This document shows positions 17,329-25,366 of a DNA stretch of 64,000 nucleotides, piece by piece. Below the pieces are notes generated by a model. That model was not told the origin of the DNA, did not search any database, and was given only the letters and a program-made list of their open reading frames with translations. Source of the stretch: Microvirga flavescens (GTDB lineage: Bacteria > Pseudomonadota > Alphaproteobacteria > Rhizobiales > Beijerinckiaceae). Each line of letters starts with the position of its first letter. The stretch's first letter is position 1. The DNA is taken from contig NZ_QMKH01000001.1 in assembly GCF_003290125.1 (NCBI RefSeq), positions 1 to 64,000 on the forward strand, given 5' to 3'. The translations under genes and the position numbers were made by a program.

Positions 17329-18828
17329 ATGAAGCGTAGTTTCATGATGGCTCTTGCGGCCGGTCTCTTGATGAGCACCGCCGCCTCGGCCCAAACCCTG
17401 AAGATTGGCCTGAACGACGATCCCGACGTGCTCGATCCGCACCGTGCGCGCACGTTTACCGGCCGCATCGTCTTTGCCTCCCTGTGCGACAAGCTTGTCG
17501 ACATCACGCCGGACCTAAAGTTCACGCCCGAACTCGCGACAGAGTGGGCCTGGAGCGGTGACGGCAAGACGCTGACGTTCAAGCTGCGTCCGGGCGTCAC
17601 TTTTCATGACGGCGAAAAGATGGATGCGGCGGCCGTGAAGGCCAATCTCGACCGCGCCCGCACATTGCCCGACAGCCTGCGCAAGAGCGAGCTGAACTCC
17701 GTCGAGAGCGTCGAAGTGGTCGACGACCTGACCGTCGCGGTCAAGCTGGCCCGTCCGGACGGAACGCTGCTGTCCCAGCTGTCCGACCGCGCCGGCATGA
17801 TGCTTTCGCCCAAAGCTTTCGCTGCCGCCGATTTCGCACAGAAGCCCGTTTGTTCCGGCCCCTTCAAGTTCGTTGAGCGCGTGCAGAACGACCGCATCGT
17901 TCTCGAGCGCTTCAAGGAGCACTGGAACGCCAAGGCTTACAATTTCGACCGCGTCGTGTTCACGCCGATTCCGGATACGACAGTTCGCCTCGCAAACCTG
18001 AAGGCCGGCAATCTCGACCTGCTGGAGCGCCTCGCGCCGAGCGATGTGCCGAGCGTCAAGAGCGATTCGAAGCTCATCTTCGCTCCCATCAGCGGCATCG
18101 GCTATCAGGGGCTCACGATCAACACCAACAACGGCGACCGCGCCAAGACCCCGCTCGGCCAGGACAAGCGGATTCGTCAGGCCCTGCAATTGTCCATCGA
18201 CATGGATGTCGTCAACGAGGTCGTTGGACAGGGCATCTTCCCGCCCGCGACCCAGCCCTTCCCGCTCGCGAGCCCCTATCACGACCCGAAGTACGATAAG
18301 CGCAAGCGCGATGTCGCCAAGGCGAAAGCACTCCTGAAGGAAGCCGGGGTTGAGAAGGTCAAGTTCGAGCTGACTTTCGGCAACAACACAACCACCCAGC
18401 AGATCGCGGAAATGATCCAGGCGATGGCGGCGGAAGCGGGTTTTGAAATTTCGCTTCGCCCGACCGAGTTTGCCGCCATGCAGAAGGAAGCCACAGCCGG
18501 CAACTTCGACGTCAACGTCATCGGCTGGTCCGGCCGAGTCGATCCGGACGGCAACATCCATGCCTTCGTGACCTGCAAGGGAGCCCTCAACGACGGCCGG
18601 TATTGCAACCCGGAAATCGACCGCATTCTGAACGAGGCGCGCTCGATCACGGATGAGGGAAAGCGCAAGGCTTTGTACGACACCGCGCAAGCCGTTCTGC
18701 TCGACGAGCTGCCGATCATCTACACCTACTATCAGCCCTGGCCCTTCGCGCTGTCGAAGAAGCTTGATGGCTTCAAGCCCTATCCGGACGGCCTGATCCG
18801 TCTCAAGGGCGTGAAGTTCGCCTCCTGA
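17329..18828 (+). CDS. ABC transporter substrate-binding protein (SBP_bac_5, GsiB/DppA-like)
   Basis: A 499-residue periplasmic binding protein. The first 21 residues (MKRSFMMALAAGLLMSTAAS plus A) are a clear Sec signal cut before QTLKIG. The mature part carries FKLRPGVTFHDGEKMDAAAV, the SBP_bac_5 signature, and a C-terminal lobe with SGRVDPDGNIHAFVTCKGA. GAGGAGA precedes the ATG at 17329. Position after two ATPases and before two permeases is the Gsi/Ddp order. Ligand specificity is inferred only from the GGT gene downstream. Confidence 0.9.
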   Translation: MKRSFMMALAAGLLMSTAASAQTLKIGLNDDPDVLDPHRARTFTGRIVFASLCDKLVDITPDLKFTPELATEWAWSGDGKTLTFKLRPGVTFHDGEKMDAAAVKANLDRARTLPDSLRKSELNSVESVEVVDDLTVAVKLARPDGTLLSQLSDRAGMMLSPKAFAAADFAQKPVCSGPFKFVERVQNDRIVLERFKEHWNAKAYNFDRVVFTPIPDTTVRLANLKAGNLDLLERLAPSDVPSVKSDSKLIFAPISGIGYQGLTINTNNGDRAKTPLGQDKRIRQALQLSIDMDVVNEVVGQGIFPPATQPFPLASPYHDPKYDKRKRDVAKAKALLKEAGVEKVKFELTFGNNTTTQQIAEMIQAMAAEAGFEISLRPTEFAAMQKEATAGNFDVNVIGWSGRVDPDGNIHAFVTCKGALNDGRYCNPEIDRILNEARSITDEGKRKALYDTAQAVLLDELPIIYTYYQPWPFALSKKLDGFKPYPDGLIRLKGVKFAS

Positions 18829-18841
18829 GCCCTTTTGAACC

Positions 18842-18868
18842 GCGTGCCCGGCGACAAGCTGGGCACGC
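18842..18868 (+). promoter_or_regulatory. Intercistronic hairpin between binding protein and permease genes
   Basis: Arms GCGTGCCC and GGGCACGC pair perfectly over an 11-base loop, 13 bases after the binding protein stop. Such stems between a binding-protein gene and its permeases usually protect the upstream mRNA or partly terminate, giving more binding protein than permease. No U-tract follows. Confidence 0.5.
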
Positions 18869-18902
18869 ACCACTCATCTTTCAAAGTGGATAAGAGCACC
18901 TC

Positions 18903-19850
18903 ATGCTCCGTTATATTGCCAGACGCTTGCTGATCGCGATTCCGACGATCCTTCTCGTGTCGGTGCTGGTGTTTGCCCTGCAGAAACTCTTGCCGGGCGA
19001 CCCCGTTCTCACGATGGCCGGCGAAGAACGCGACCCGGAGGTTCTGGCTTTCCTGCGTGAGAAATATCGCCTCGACGATCCCCTCATCGTGCAATACTTC
19101 GCCTGGTTCGGCCAGGTTCTGCAGGGCAATCTCGGCATTTCCCTGCGCACGGACATTCCGGTCCTCAAGCTTATTCTGACCAAGCTGCCCGTGACGATTG
19201 AGCTCGCGATCTTCGCGATGATCGTGGCGCTCGCAATCGGTATTCCCGCCGGCATCATCTCCGCCGTGAAAAAGGGAACGTCCATCGACTACGTGGCCAA
19301 TGTGACCGCGCTGTCCGGCCTCTCAATTCCGAATTTCTGGCTCGGCATTCTCCTCATCATGCTCGTTTCGGTGCGCTGGCAGCTTCTCCCCGCCTCCGGC
19401 TTCGTTCCGCCGGCGGAAGATTTGTGGATGAACATCAAGACCATGCTGATGCCGGCCATCGTTCTCGGCACCGGCCTTGCGGCAAGCCTGATGCGCCACA
19501 CACGCAGCGCCATGCTCGGCGTGCTGCGCTCCGACTATATCCGCACCGCCCGCGCCAAGGGCCTTCTTGCTCCTGCCGTTATCCTGAAGCATGCGCTGCG
19601 AAACGCGCTGATGCCGATCATCACCCTATCCACTTTGCTGTTCGGCGAGCTGCTCGCCGGCGCCGTTCTGACCGAGCAGATCTTCACGATCCCAGGCTTC
19701 GGAAAGCTCGTCGTGGATGCGGTGTTCAACCGCGATTACGCGGTCGTCCAGGGCGTCGTTCTCTGCACCGCCGTCGGATTCATCTTCATGAACCTTCTCG
19801 CCGACATTCTTTATGTCCTGGTCAATCCTCGCCTGAGGCACGCCCGATGA
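18903..19850 (+). CDS. ABC transporter permease, DppB/GsiC family
   Basis: A 315-residue membrane permease. The N-terminal helix starts at LLIAIPTILLVSVLVFAL, followed by the periplasmic stretch LPGDPVLTMAG and the EKYRLDDPLIVQYFAWFGQV segment typical of DppB, then five further helices. The docking loop is RTARAKGLLAPAVILKHALR. The stop overlaps the next permease by the sequence ATGA. It forms the channel with the protein encoded directly downstream. Confidence 0.9.
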   Translation: MLRYIARRLLIAIPTILLVSVLVFALQKLLPGDPVLTMAGEERDPEVLAFLREKYRLDDPLIVQYFAWFGQVLQGNLGISLRTDIPVLKLILTKLPVTIELAIFAMIVALAIGIPAGIISAVKKGTSIDYVANVTALSGLSIPNFWLGILLIMLVSVRWQLLPASGFVPPAEDLWMNIKTMLMPAIVLGTGLAASLMRHTRSAMLGVLRSDYIRTARAKGLLAPAVILKHALRNALMPIITLSTLLFGELLAGAVLTEQIFTIPGFGKLVVDAVFNRDYAVVQGVVLCTAVGFIFMNLLADILYVLVNPRLRHAR

Positions 19851-20716
19851 CACTCGCCGTTACTGACGAAATCGCTCTTCCCAAGAAACGCAACCGCGTT
19901 CTGGCGAAGTTCATGAAGAATCGCGCCGCCGTCTTCGGCGCGGGAATCGTCCTGTTCTTTGTTCTGGTCGCCATAGTCGCGCCGCTCGTCGCGCCGTTCG
20001 ATCCGATCAAACCGAGCTTCTCGACGATCCGCAAGGCCCCCTCCCTGCTCTACTGGTTCGGCACGGACGAGCTGGGCCGGGATGTGTTCTCACGCATGCT
20101 CCTCGGCACGCGCGCGTCATTGAGCGCGGGCGTCATCTCGGTAGGGATCGCTATTATTCTGGGCGTGCCGTTCGGCCTTGTCGCCGGCTATTTCGGCGGA
20201 TGGCTCGATGCTTCGATCTCCCGTGCGACGGAGGCGCTGCTGTCCATCCCCTTCCTGATCCTCGCGATTGCTCTTGCCGCTTTCCTGGGGCCCAGCCTGA
20301 CGAATGCCATGATCGCAATCGGCCTTTCCGCCATGCCGATCTTCATTCGTCTCACGCGCGGGCAGGTGCTCTCCGTCAAGGCGGAGGACTATGTCGAAGG
20401 CGCGCGCGCCATCGGCCTGCCCGACTTCTGGATCATGCTTCGTTACGTTCTGCCGAATGCGCTGCCGCCCATCCTCGTGCAGGCAACACTGACGATTGCC
20501 AGCGCCATCATCGCGGAGGCGAGCCTGTCCTTCCTTGGCCTTGGACAGCAACCGCCGAACCCCTCATGGGGCTCGATGCTGAACACCGCCAAGAACTTCA
20601 TGAGCCAGGCGCCCTGGATGTCGATTTTTCCCGGTTCCGCTATCTTCCTCGTCGTGCTCGGCTTCAATCTTTTTGGCGACGGGCTGCGTGACGCCCTCGA
20701 CCCTCGCGAAAACTAA
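19847..20716 (+). CDS. ABC transporter permease, DppC/GsiD family
   Basis: A 289-residue permease starting at the ATG that overlaps the previous stop. Cytosolic basic N-terminus (PKKRNRVLAKFMKNR), first helix, then the DppC hallmark FGTDELGRDVFSRMLLGTRA, five more helices, the docking loop EGARAIGLPDFWIMLRYVLP, and the C-terminal signature LSFLGLGQQPPNPSWG. The open frame continues far upstream, but that part lies inside the other permease gene in a different frame. The GGT gene starts 17 bases downstream. Confidence 0.9.
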   Translation: MTLAVTDEIALPKKRNRVLAKFMKNRAAVFGAGIVLFFVLVAIVAPLVAPFDPIKPSFSTIRKAPSLLYWFGTDELGRDVFSRMLLGTRASLSAGVISVGIAIILGVPFGLVAGYFGGWLDASISRATEALLSIPFLILAIALAAFLGPSLTNAMIAIGLSAMPIFIRLTRGQVLSVKAEDYVEGARAIGLPDFWIMLRYVLPNALPPILVQATLTIASAIIAEASLSFLGLGQQPPNPSWGSMLNTAKNFMSQAPWMSIFPGSAIFLVVLGFNLFGDGLRDALDPREN

Positions 20717-20733
20717 CATCTCGGATCGGTTTC

Positions 20734-22527
20734 ATGTTCACAACACGCCCTGAAATTCTCGGCACATTCGGCATTGTCACCTCGACCCACTGGCTTGCTT
20801 CGGCCTCCGGCATGGCGATGCTGGAAAAGGGCGGTAACGCCTTCGATGCCTGCGTCGCCTCCGGTTTCGTCCTGCAGGTTGTCGAGCCGCATCTTGTAGG
20901 TCCGGCAGGCGAAGTTCCCGCCGTTTTCTATTCGGCAAAGACCGGTAAGGTCGAAGTTCTGTGCGGTCAGGGCACCGCTCCGAAGGGCGCTACGCTCGAT
21001 CATTACCGCAACGAGGGTCTCAAGCTTATCCCCGGCAACGGCATGCTGGCGACGGTCATTCCCGGTGCGTTCGATGCGTGGATGATCCTGCTGCGCGATC
21101 ACGGCAGCTTGCGGCTGCGCGATGTACTCGAACCTGCGATCTATTACGCCGAGCAGGGACACCCTCTGCTTCCCCGTGTTGCCGATACGATCAAGGGCCT
21201 CAAGACCTTTTTCGAAACGGAGTGGCCGACCTCCGCCGCGCTCTTCCTGCCTGGCGGCAATGCGCCCGCCCCGCGCCAGATTTTCCGCAATGCGCCGCTC
21301 GCCGAAACATGGAAGCGCGTGCTGCGCGAGGCCGAAGCCAAGGGGCGTGGCCGCGAGGGTGAAATCGAAGCCGCACGCGAAGTCTTCTACAAAGGCTTCG
21401 TGGCCGAGGCCATCGACAGCTTCGTCCGCTCGACGGAGGTGATGGACCAGAGCGGCTCCCGCCATCGCGGTGTTCTCAGTGCCGACGACATGGCCTCGTG
21501 GTCCGCGAGCTACGACGCGCCTCTCACCTACGAGTATCACAATTACCGGGTCAACAAGATCCGCCCTTGGGGTCAGGGGCCTGTCTTCCTTCAAACACTC
21601 GCCTTGCTGAAGGGCTTCGACCTTGCGGAGATGGGGCCGGTGAGCGCGCCGTTCCTCCATACGGTTGTCGAGGCCATGAAGCTCGCCTTCGCGGATCGCG
21701 AGGCGTATTACGGCGACCCGAACTTCGTGCAGGTGCCGATGGAGACGCTTCTCTCCGACACCTACAACGATGCGAGACGAAAGCTCATCGGCGATAAGGC
21801 CTCACTCGATCTGCGTCCGGGCCACGTTGACGGCTACGAACTGCAGGTCGAACGGACGATGAAGGCCCTGCGCGATCTCTCGACGACGGACCGCAAGGTG
21901 ACAGGCGGCGAACCCACCCTCGCCTCCATGCGCTCGGCGCGCCGCGGCGACACGGTTCATATCGACGTGGTCGACCGCTTCGGCAACATGATCGCCGCCA
22001 TGCCGTCAGGCGGCTGGCTGCAATCCTCGCCCGTCATTCCGGAACTTGGCTTCATGTTGAATTCGCGGGCGCAGATGTTCTGGCTGGAGCCCGGCCTGCC
22101 CGCGAGCCTCGAGCCCGGCAAGCGCCCGCGCACGACGCTGACCCCCACCCTCGCGGAAAAGGACGGCAAGCCTTACATGGTGTTCGGCTCTCCCGGTGGC
22201 GACCAGCAGGAGCAATGGCAACTGCTGCTGTTCCTGCGTCACGCACATCACGGCCTGAATCTGCAGGAGGCCATCGATTTGCCGATGGCCCATACGGCGC
22301 ACTTTCCTTCCTCCTTCTATCCACGCGAGCAGAAACCGGGCCATCTGGCCGCCGAGGAGACGTTCGGCAAGGAGGTTCTGGACGAGTTGCGCGAGCGCGG
22401 CCACGATGTCGAGACTGTGCCGGCCTGGACCGTCGGACGCCTTGTCGCGGCAAGCCGCGATGCCGACGGCCTCCTCCACGGCGCCGCCACGCCGCGCCTC
22501 ATGCAGGCTTACGCCGTCGGACGCTAA
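20734..22527 (+). CDS. Gamma-glutamyltransferase family protein, probably cytoplasmic
   Basis: An Ntn-hydrolase of 597 residues that would cleave gamma-glutamyl bonds of glutathione or related peptides. The precursor cleaves itself at a Thr: GDTVHIDVVDRFGNM places this nucleophile at residue 407, at the start of the small subunit. LVGPAGEVPAVFY (about 54) and GSPGGDQQEQW (about 488) mark the large- and small-subunit substrate regions. There is no signal peptide, unlike periplasmic E. coli Ggt, so the enzyme should act after import. It is the last gene of the GntR-led importer operon, 17 bases after the permease. Substrate is inferred; acylase-like activity is an alternative. Confidence 0.85.
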   Translation: MFTTRPEILGTFGIVTSTHWLASASGMAMLEKGGNAFDACVASGFVLQVVEPHLVGPAGEVPAVFYSAKTGKVEVLCGQGTAPKGATLDHYRNEGLKLIPGNGMLATVIPGAFDAWMILLRDHGSLRLRDVLEPAIYYAEQGHPLLPRVADTIKGLKTFFETEWPTSAALFLPGGNAPAPRQIFRNAPLAETWKRVLREAEAKGRGREGEIEAAREVFYKGFVAEAIDSFVRSTEVMDQSGSRHRGVLSADDMASWSASYDAPLTYEYHNYRVNKIRPWGQGPVFLQTLALLKGFDLAEMGPVSAPFLHTVVEAMKLAFADREAYYGDPNFVQVPMETLLSDTYNDARRKLIGDKASLDLRPGHVDGYELQVERTMKALRDLSTTDRKVTGGEPTLASMRSARRGDTVHIDVVDRFGNMIAAMPSGGWLQSSPVIPELGFMLNSRAQMFWLEPGLPASLEPGKRPRTTLTPTLAEKDGKPYMVFGSPGGDQQEQWQLLLFLRHAHHGLNLQEAIDLPMAHTAHFPSSFYPREQKPGHLAAEETFGKEVLDELRERGHDVETVPAWTVGRLVAASRDADGLLHGAATPRLMQAYAVGR

Positions 22528-22544
22528 GGGCGAGAACCCGCAAA

Positions 22545-22575
22545 TTCCCGATGCAGCTCTTGCCTGCATCGGGAA
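22545..22575 (+). terminator. Terminator after the GGT operon
   Basis: Eleven-bp perfect arms TTCCCGATGCA and TGCATCGGGAA with a 9-base loop, 17 bases after the GGT stop and before the convergent pfkB gene. There is no long U-tract on either strand, but the stem strength and position between convergent genes make a terminator likely. Confidence 0.65.
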
Positions 22576-22632
22576 AGAAGTTTCGATAGGGCCTCCACAA
22601 AAGCGCGCTGTCTGTTGCGAACCACAAAAAAT

Positions 22633-23580
22633 CTAGCGCGCCGCCTCTGCTTCAGGCGCGATACAAGCCGCATACAGACGCTCTACATCGGCGCGGTGGC
22701 AGAGCTCAGTGCCAGGCGACATCAGGGTCGCCGCTCCTGCCGCCATGCCCAGGCGCACTGCGTGGCGCAAATCCAGACCTTTCACCAGGCCAACGGTGAT
22801 CGCTCCAACCATGCTGTCCCCCGCGCCGACCGTGCTTCGCACAGGAACGGCGATTGGCGGCAAGCTCTCATATCTTTCAGCCGTCACCAAAAGCGCACCT
22901 TTTGCGCCGAGCGACACCACGACGATTTGGCTAATGCCACGCCCGATCAGTTCACGCGCGGCCTCGACCTGTTGAGCTTCCTCGCGAAGCTCCCGGCCAA
23001 CCCATTCGCGCAACTCACGAATGCTCGGCTTGAGAAGATACACGCCGGAACGCATCGCGCGCAGGGCATCCCCCGACGTATCGAGCACGAAAGGGATGCC
23101 GCGTTCTTTCGCCAGATCGGCCACCGTCTGAAAAAATCCGACAGGAACTCCAGGCGGCAGACTGCCGCTCGCAACAATGAAGCGAGTACCTTCGGCAACC
23201 TCCGCAAGACGGGCAAGACATGCCTCACACTCCGCCTGCGTGAGCGCGGGACCGGGTAAAACGAACCTATATTGCAAGCTGCTGCGCCGCTCATCGACCG
23301 TGAAATTTTCCCTCGTCGGTCCATCAATCGGGATTCGACTATGAGGAACGCCATCCCTGTCGAGGAGATTTTCCAGAGTGCCTCCGGCCGGCCCGCCCGC
23401 AGGGAAAATCGCAAAGGCGTCTCCACCGAGAACGCGAACTACTCTCGCCACATTGATCCCGCCACCGCCGGGATCGTAACGTGGCGGAGCACACCGCACC
23501 TTATCTGTCGGCACAACAGTGTCCGCGCTCGTGGCGATGTCGAGCGCCGGATTCATCGTCAGCGTTACGATCTCGGGCAC
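22633..23580 (-). CDS. pfkB: 1-phosphofructokinase/6-phosphofructokinase II-type sugar kinase (PfkB family)
   Basis: A 315-residue ribokinase-fold kinase that phosphorylates a hexose phosphate in glycolysis. It begins with the family start TLTMNPALD, has the substrate-binding GGGGINVARV (about 38-47), KPSIRELREW in the hinge, and ends with the catalytic and ATP motif VGAGDSMVGA containing the base Asp. The closest pattern is PfkB acting on fructose-6-phosphate, but 1-phosphofructokinase or tagatose-phosphate kinase cannot be excluded. The start is a GTG at 23580 with GGGAGA about 8 bases upstream. It lies 31 bases behind the host-attachment gene, so it shares that promoter and its FNR-type box. 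Confidence 0.82.
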   Translation of the reverse strand: MPEIVTLTMNPALDIATSADTVVPTDKVRCAPPRYDPGGGGINVARVVRVLGGDAFAIFPAGGPAGGTLENLLDRDGVPHSRIPIDGPTRENFTVDERRSSLQYRFVLPGPALTQAECEACLARLAEVAEGTRFIVASGSLPPGVPVGFFQTVADLAKERGIPFVLDTSGDALRAMRSGVYLLKPSIRELREWVGRELREEAQQVEAARELIGRGISQIVVVSLGAKGALLVTAERYESLPPIAVPVRSTVGAGDSMVGAITVGLVKGLDLRHAVRLGMAAGAATLMSPGTELCHRADVERLYAACIAPEAEAAR

Positions 23581-23611
23581 CTGAACCGTCTCCCGCGTCC
23601 CGCCTGTATTT

Positions 23612-24055
23612 TCAGGCCGCTGTCAGGTGCTGTTCGATTTCGTAGACAGGGTGCTTGGTCAGATCCTTGTTGATCTCGGCAAGGATCACTTTCTTCACAC
23701 CGTCCGAAAACCGCTCGCGAAGCTCGGCCAGTGTCCGCGGCGGAGCGGCCACGACAACAGCCTCGAGAGTGGCATTGAGGTATGCAGCATTGACCGTTTT
23801 CGCCACCTCATCGGCGAATGCCAACTCGGCCGCATCGTGCCAATTGAACTGTTCCACGGCGCTGCGTTGCCGAAGCATGAAGGCTCGCCCCGGTTTGTCC
23901 GAGCCTATCTCGCTCGTTTTCGGATTCTCGGGAGCCTGAAAAACGCGCTGAACACGCAGATTGGGATAAACATCGTCACCCTGATTTCTCAGGAACAACG
24001 CTTTTCGTCCATCGCAGACAAGCACCAGGCATTCATGAGGAATTTTCAGTTTCAT
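23612..24055 (-). CDS. Host attachment family protein (baeRF-type, AtsE-like)
   Basis: A 147-residue protein of the Host_attach family, named for a plant-attachment phenotype in Agrobacterium; the fold resembles release-factor eRF1 domains. It shows the family start CLVLVCDGRKALFLRNQGDD and the C-terminal half VVVAAPPRTLAELRERFSDG followed by EINKDLTKHPVYEIEQHL. The ATG at 24055 has AGGAG 8 bases upstream; a GTG three codons earlier is too close to that site. It is first in a two-gene unit with pfkB, downstream of an FNR-type box, which points to a stress role rather than attachment. Confidence 0.82.
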   Translation of the reverse strand: MKLKIPHECLVLVCDGRKALFLRNQGDDVYPNLRVQRVFQAPENPKTSEIGSDKPGRAFMLRQRSAVEQFNWHDAAELAFADEVAKTVNAAYLNATLEAVVVAAPPRTLAELRERFSDGVKKVILAEINKDLTKHPVYEIEQHLTAA

Positions 24056-24107
24056 GCTTACCACTCCTTGCTTGGATTATTCTTAGGTAACCATCGAAGT
24101 ATCCGCG

Positions 24108-24121
24108 TTGATCCAAATCAG
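24108..24121 (-). promoter_or_regulatory. FNR/FixK-type box before host-attachment/pfkB
   Basis: TTGATCCAAATCAG differs from TTGAT-N4-ATCAA only at the last base. It lies 53 bp upstream of the host-attachment ATG, suiting activation near -40 of a short-leader transcript. It also lies just past the end of the kinase gene at 24148. Confidence 0.65.
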
Positions 24122-24147
24122 TTCCGCTCTTTAAACACGCCGGTTTT

Positions 24148-25203
24148 TCATCGATCGAAAGCCTTCTCGGCCAACTCAAGATAACGCCGTGCCTGAGGAC
24201 GCCATTTGGCAGGCTCCCTTGGCACGGGATCGAAAAGGTGAGCGAGCGACAGGCGCGCCCGCAGCACGGCATGTAACGCGCAATAGACTGCCATGAGATC
24301 TTCAGGAATATTCTCTCCCATGCGCCTTGCAACCCTCTCGATGAGAACGAGACCAAACCACGGTGCGTCGAAGCGCGCGCATTCGACCGCGAGAGACATC
24401 AGCTCATCGAAGGGATCGACCAACCGCAATTCCCAGCTGAATTCGAGACAGTCGAAAATGACGACCGGTGTCGCCAGGCAGATGTGCTCTGGCCGAAGAT
24501 CGCCATGCCCATCAACGATGTGACCGGAGGATGCCCTTTCCTCCAGACGGTTGCGTGCCGACAAAAGAGCAGCGTCAACGCGGTTGAGCAGGTCTACGAT
24601 CCAACCTTGCTCGTCCAGAAGTCCCGGATGCGTCAGGACGGCGCGGTTCTCGGCCATCTCGTGCGTGAAGCGCCGGAAAGGCGCTTGAGGATCGATCTGA
24701 GGATGCTCGGCCTTTCGATAGAAATTCGCCAGAACCTCCGCGAGACGCTCGGCATCGTGCTCGTCCACCGTTCCTTCCTGCAGCCGTAGATCGAGCATGC
24801 AAGCGGCCGGAAGGCGTTTCATCACCACAAGCCAATCGACGATCTCACCCTCCCCCTCCAATGTCAGAGCTCCCTGCCTGGAGCGCCGGAGAGGGATAAC
24901 GCCTTGATAGATTCCTGAGGCGAGCCACCGGTTGAGGCGCACCTCCTCCCGGCAAAAAAACTCGCGCGCCTCTAGCGTCGCAAAGTCAAGGTAGGGATAA
25001 CGAACGGGCTTCTTCAGCTTGAAGACCTTGTCTTCGCCAAGGAAGATCCAGGACATATGGGTTTCTTTGGTGACCACCTTGCCCGAGCCATGCGGATAGG
25101 ACGAGGCCGCACTCAGGAAGCGAACCTTCTCTTCGAGCGCGGTGGCGCTGCCGTCGACCAGGCCATATTCCGGCGCGGTGTCGCCGGCTGAGCGAAGCAT
25201 CAT
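24148..25203 (-). CDS. APH-like phosphotransferase family protein
   Basis: A 351-residue APH-type kinase-fold protein. The segment SWIFLGEDKVFKLKKPVRYP (51-70) contains the ATP-binding Lys and is followed by YLDFATLEAREFF; the catalytic loop is HIVDGHGDLRPEHICL with HGD, and the metal Asp is in VIFDCLEFSWELR. It matches the N-terminal half of the 514-residue protein at 10662-12206 but lacks the P-loop half. The ATG at 25203 is preferred because an upstream in-frame TTG at 25251 falls inside an FNR-type box. The phosphate acceptor is unknown. Divergent from the PRPP synthetase homologue. Confidence 0.72.
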   Translation of the reverse strand: MMLRSAGDTAPEYGLVDGSATALEEKVRFLSAASSYPHGSGKVVTKETHMSWIFLGEDKVFKLKKPVRYPYLDFATLEAREFFCREEVRLNRWLASGIYQGVIPLRRSRQGALTLEGEGEIVDWLVVMKRLPAACMLDLRLQEGTVDEHDAERLAEVLANFYRKAEHPQIDPQAPFRRFTHEMAENRAVLTHPGLLDEQGWIVDLLNRVDAALLSARNRLEERASSGHIVDGHGDLRPEHICLATPVVIFDCLEFSWELRLVDPFDELMSLAVECARFDAPWFGLVLIERVARRMGENIPEDLMAVYCALHAVLRARLSLAHLFDPVPREPAKWRPQARRYLELAEKAFDR

Positions 25204-25237
25204 GTCGACAGGAGAAACGCTTCCGGATCGGCTGACC

Positions 25238-25251
25238 TTGATTATCGTCAA
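25238..25251. promoter_or_regulatory. FNR/FixK-type box between the kinase and PRPP synthetase genes
   Basis: TTGATTATCGTCAA matches TTGAT-N4-ATCAA at nine of ten positions. It lies 35 bp before the kinase start and 115 bp before the PRPP synthetase start, so it could serve both divergent units. Confidence 0.62.
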
Positions 25252-25366
25252 TATGCCGGATGCAATTTTCGGATACGGGCCGAGCAGTCATGTTCATGAA
25301 ACGCTCAAGCTTGCCGTTATTGCAACGGTTGCCTAGTGCACGAAATGGCACCCGATGAGGCTGACG

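Noticed and set aside
17515-18873. Leftward open frame of 452 codons under the binding protein gene
   Set aside because: Antisense shadow; the sense strand encodes a clear SBP_bac_5 protein.
25204-25251. TTG start at 25251 for the APH-like kinase
   Set aside because: It falls inside the FNR-type box and lacks a ribosome-binding site; the ATG at 25203 keeps all conserved residues.
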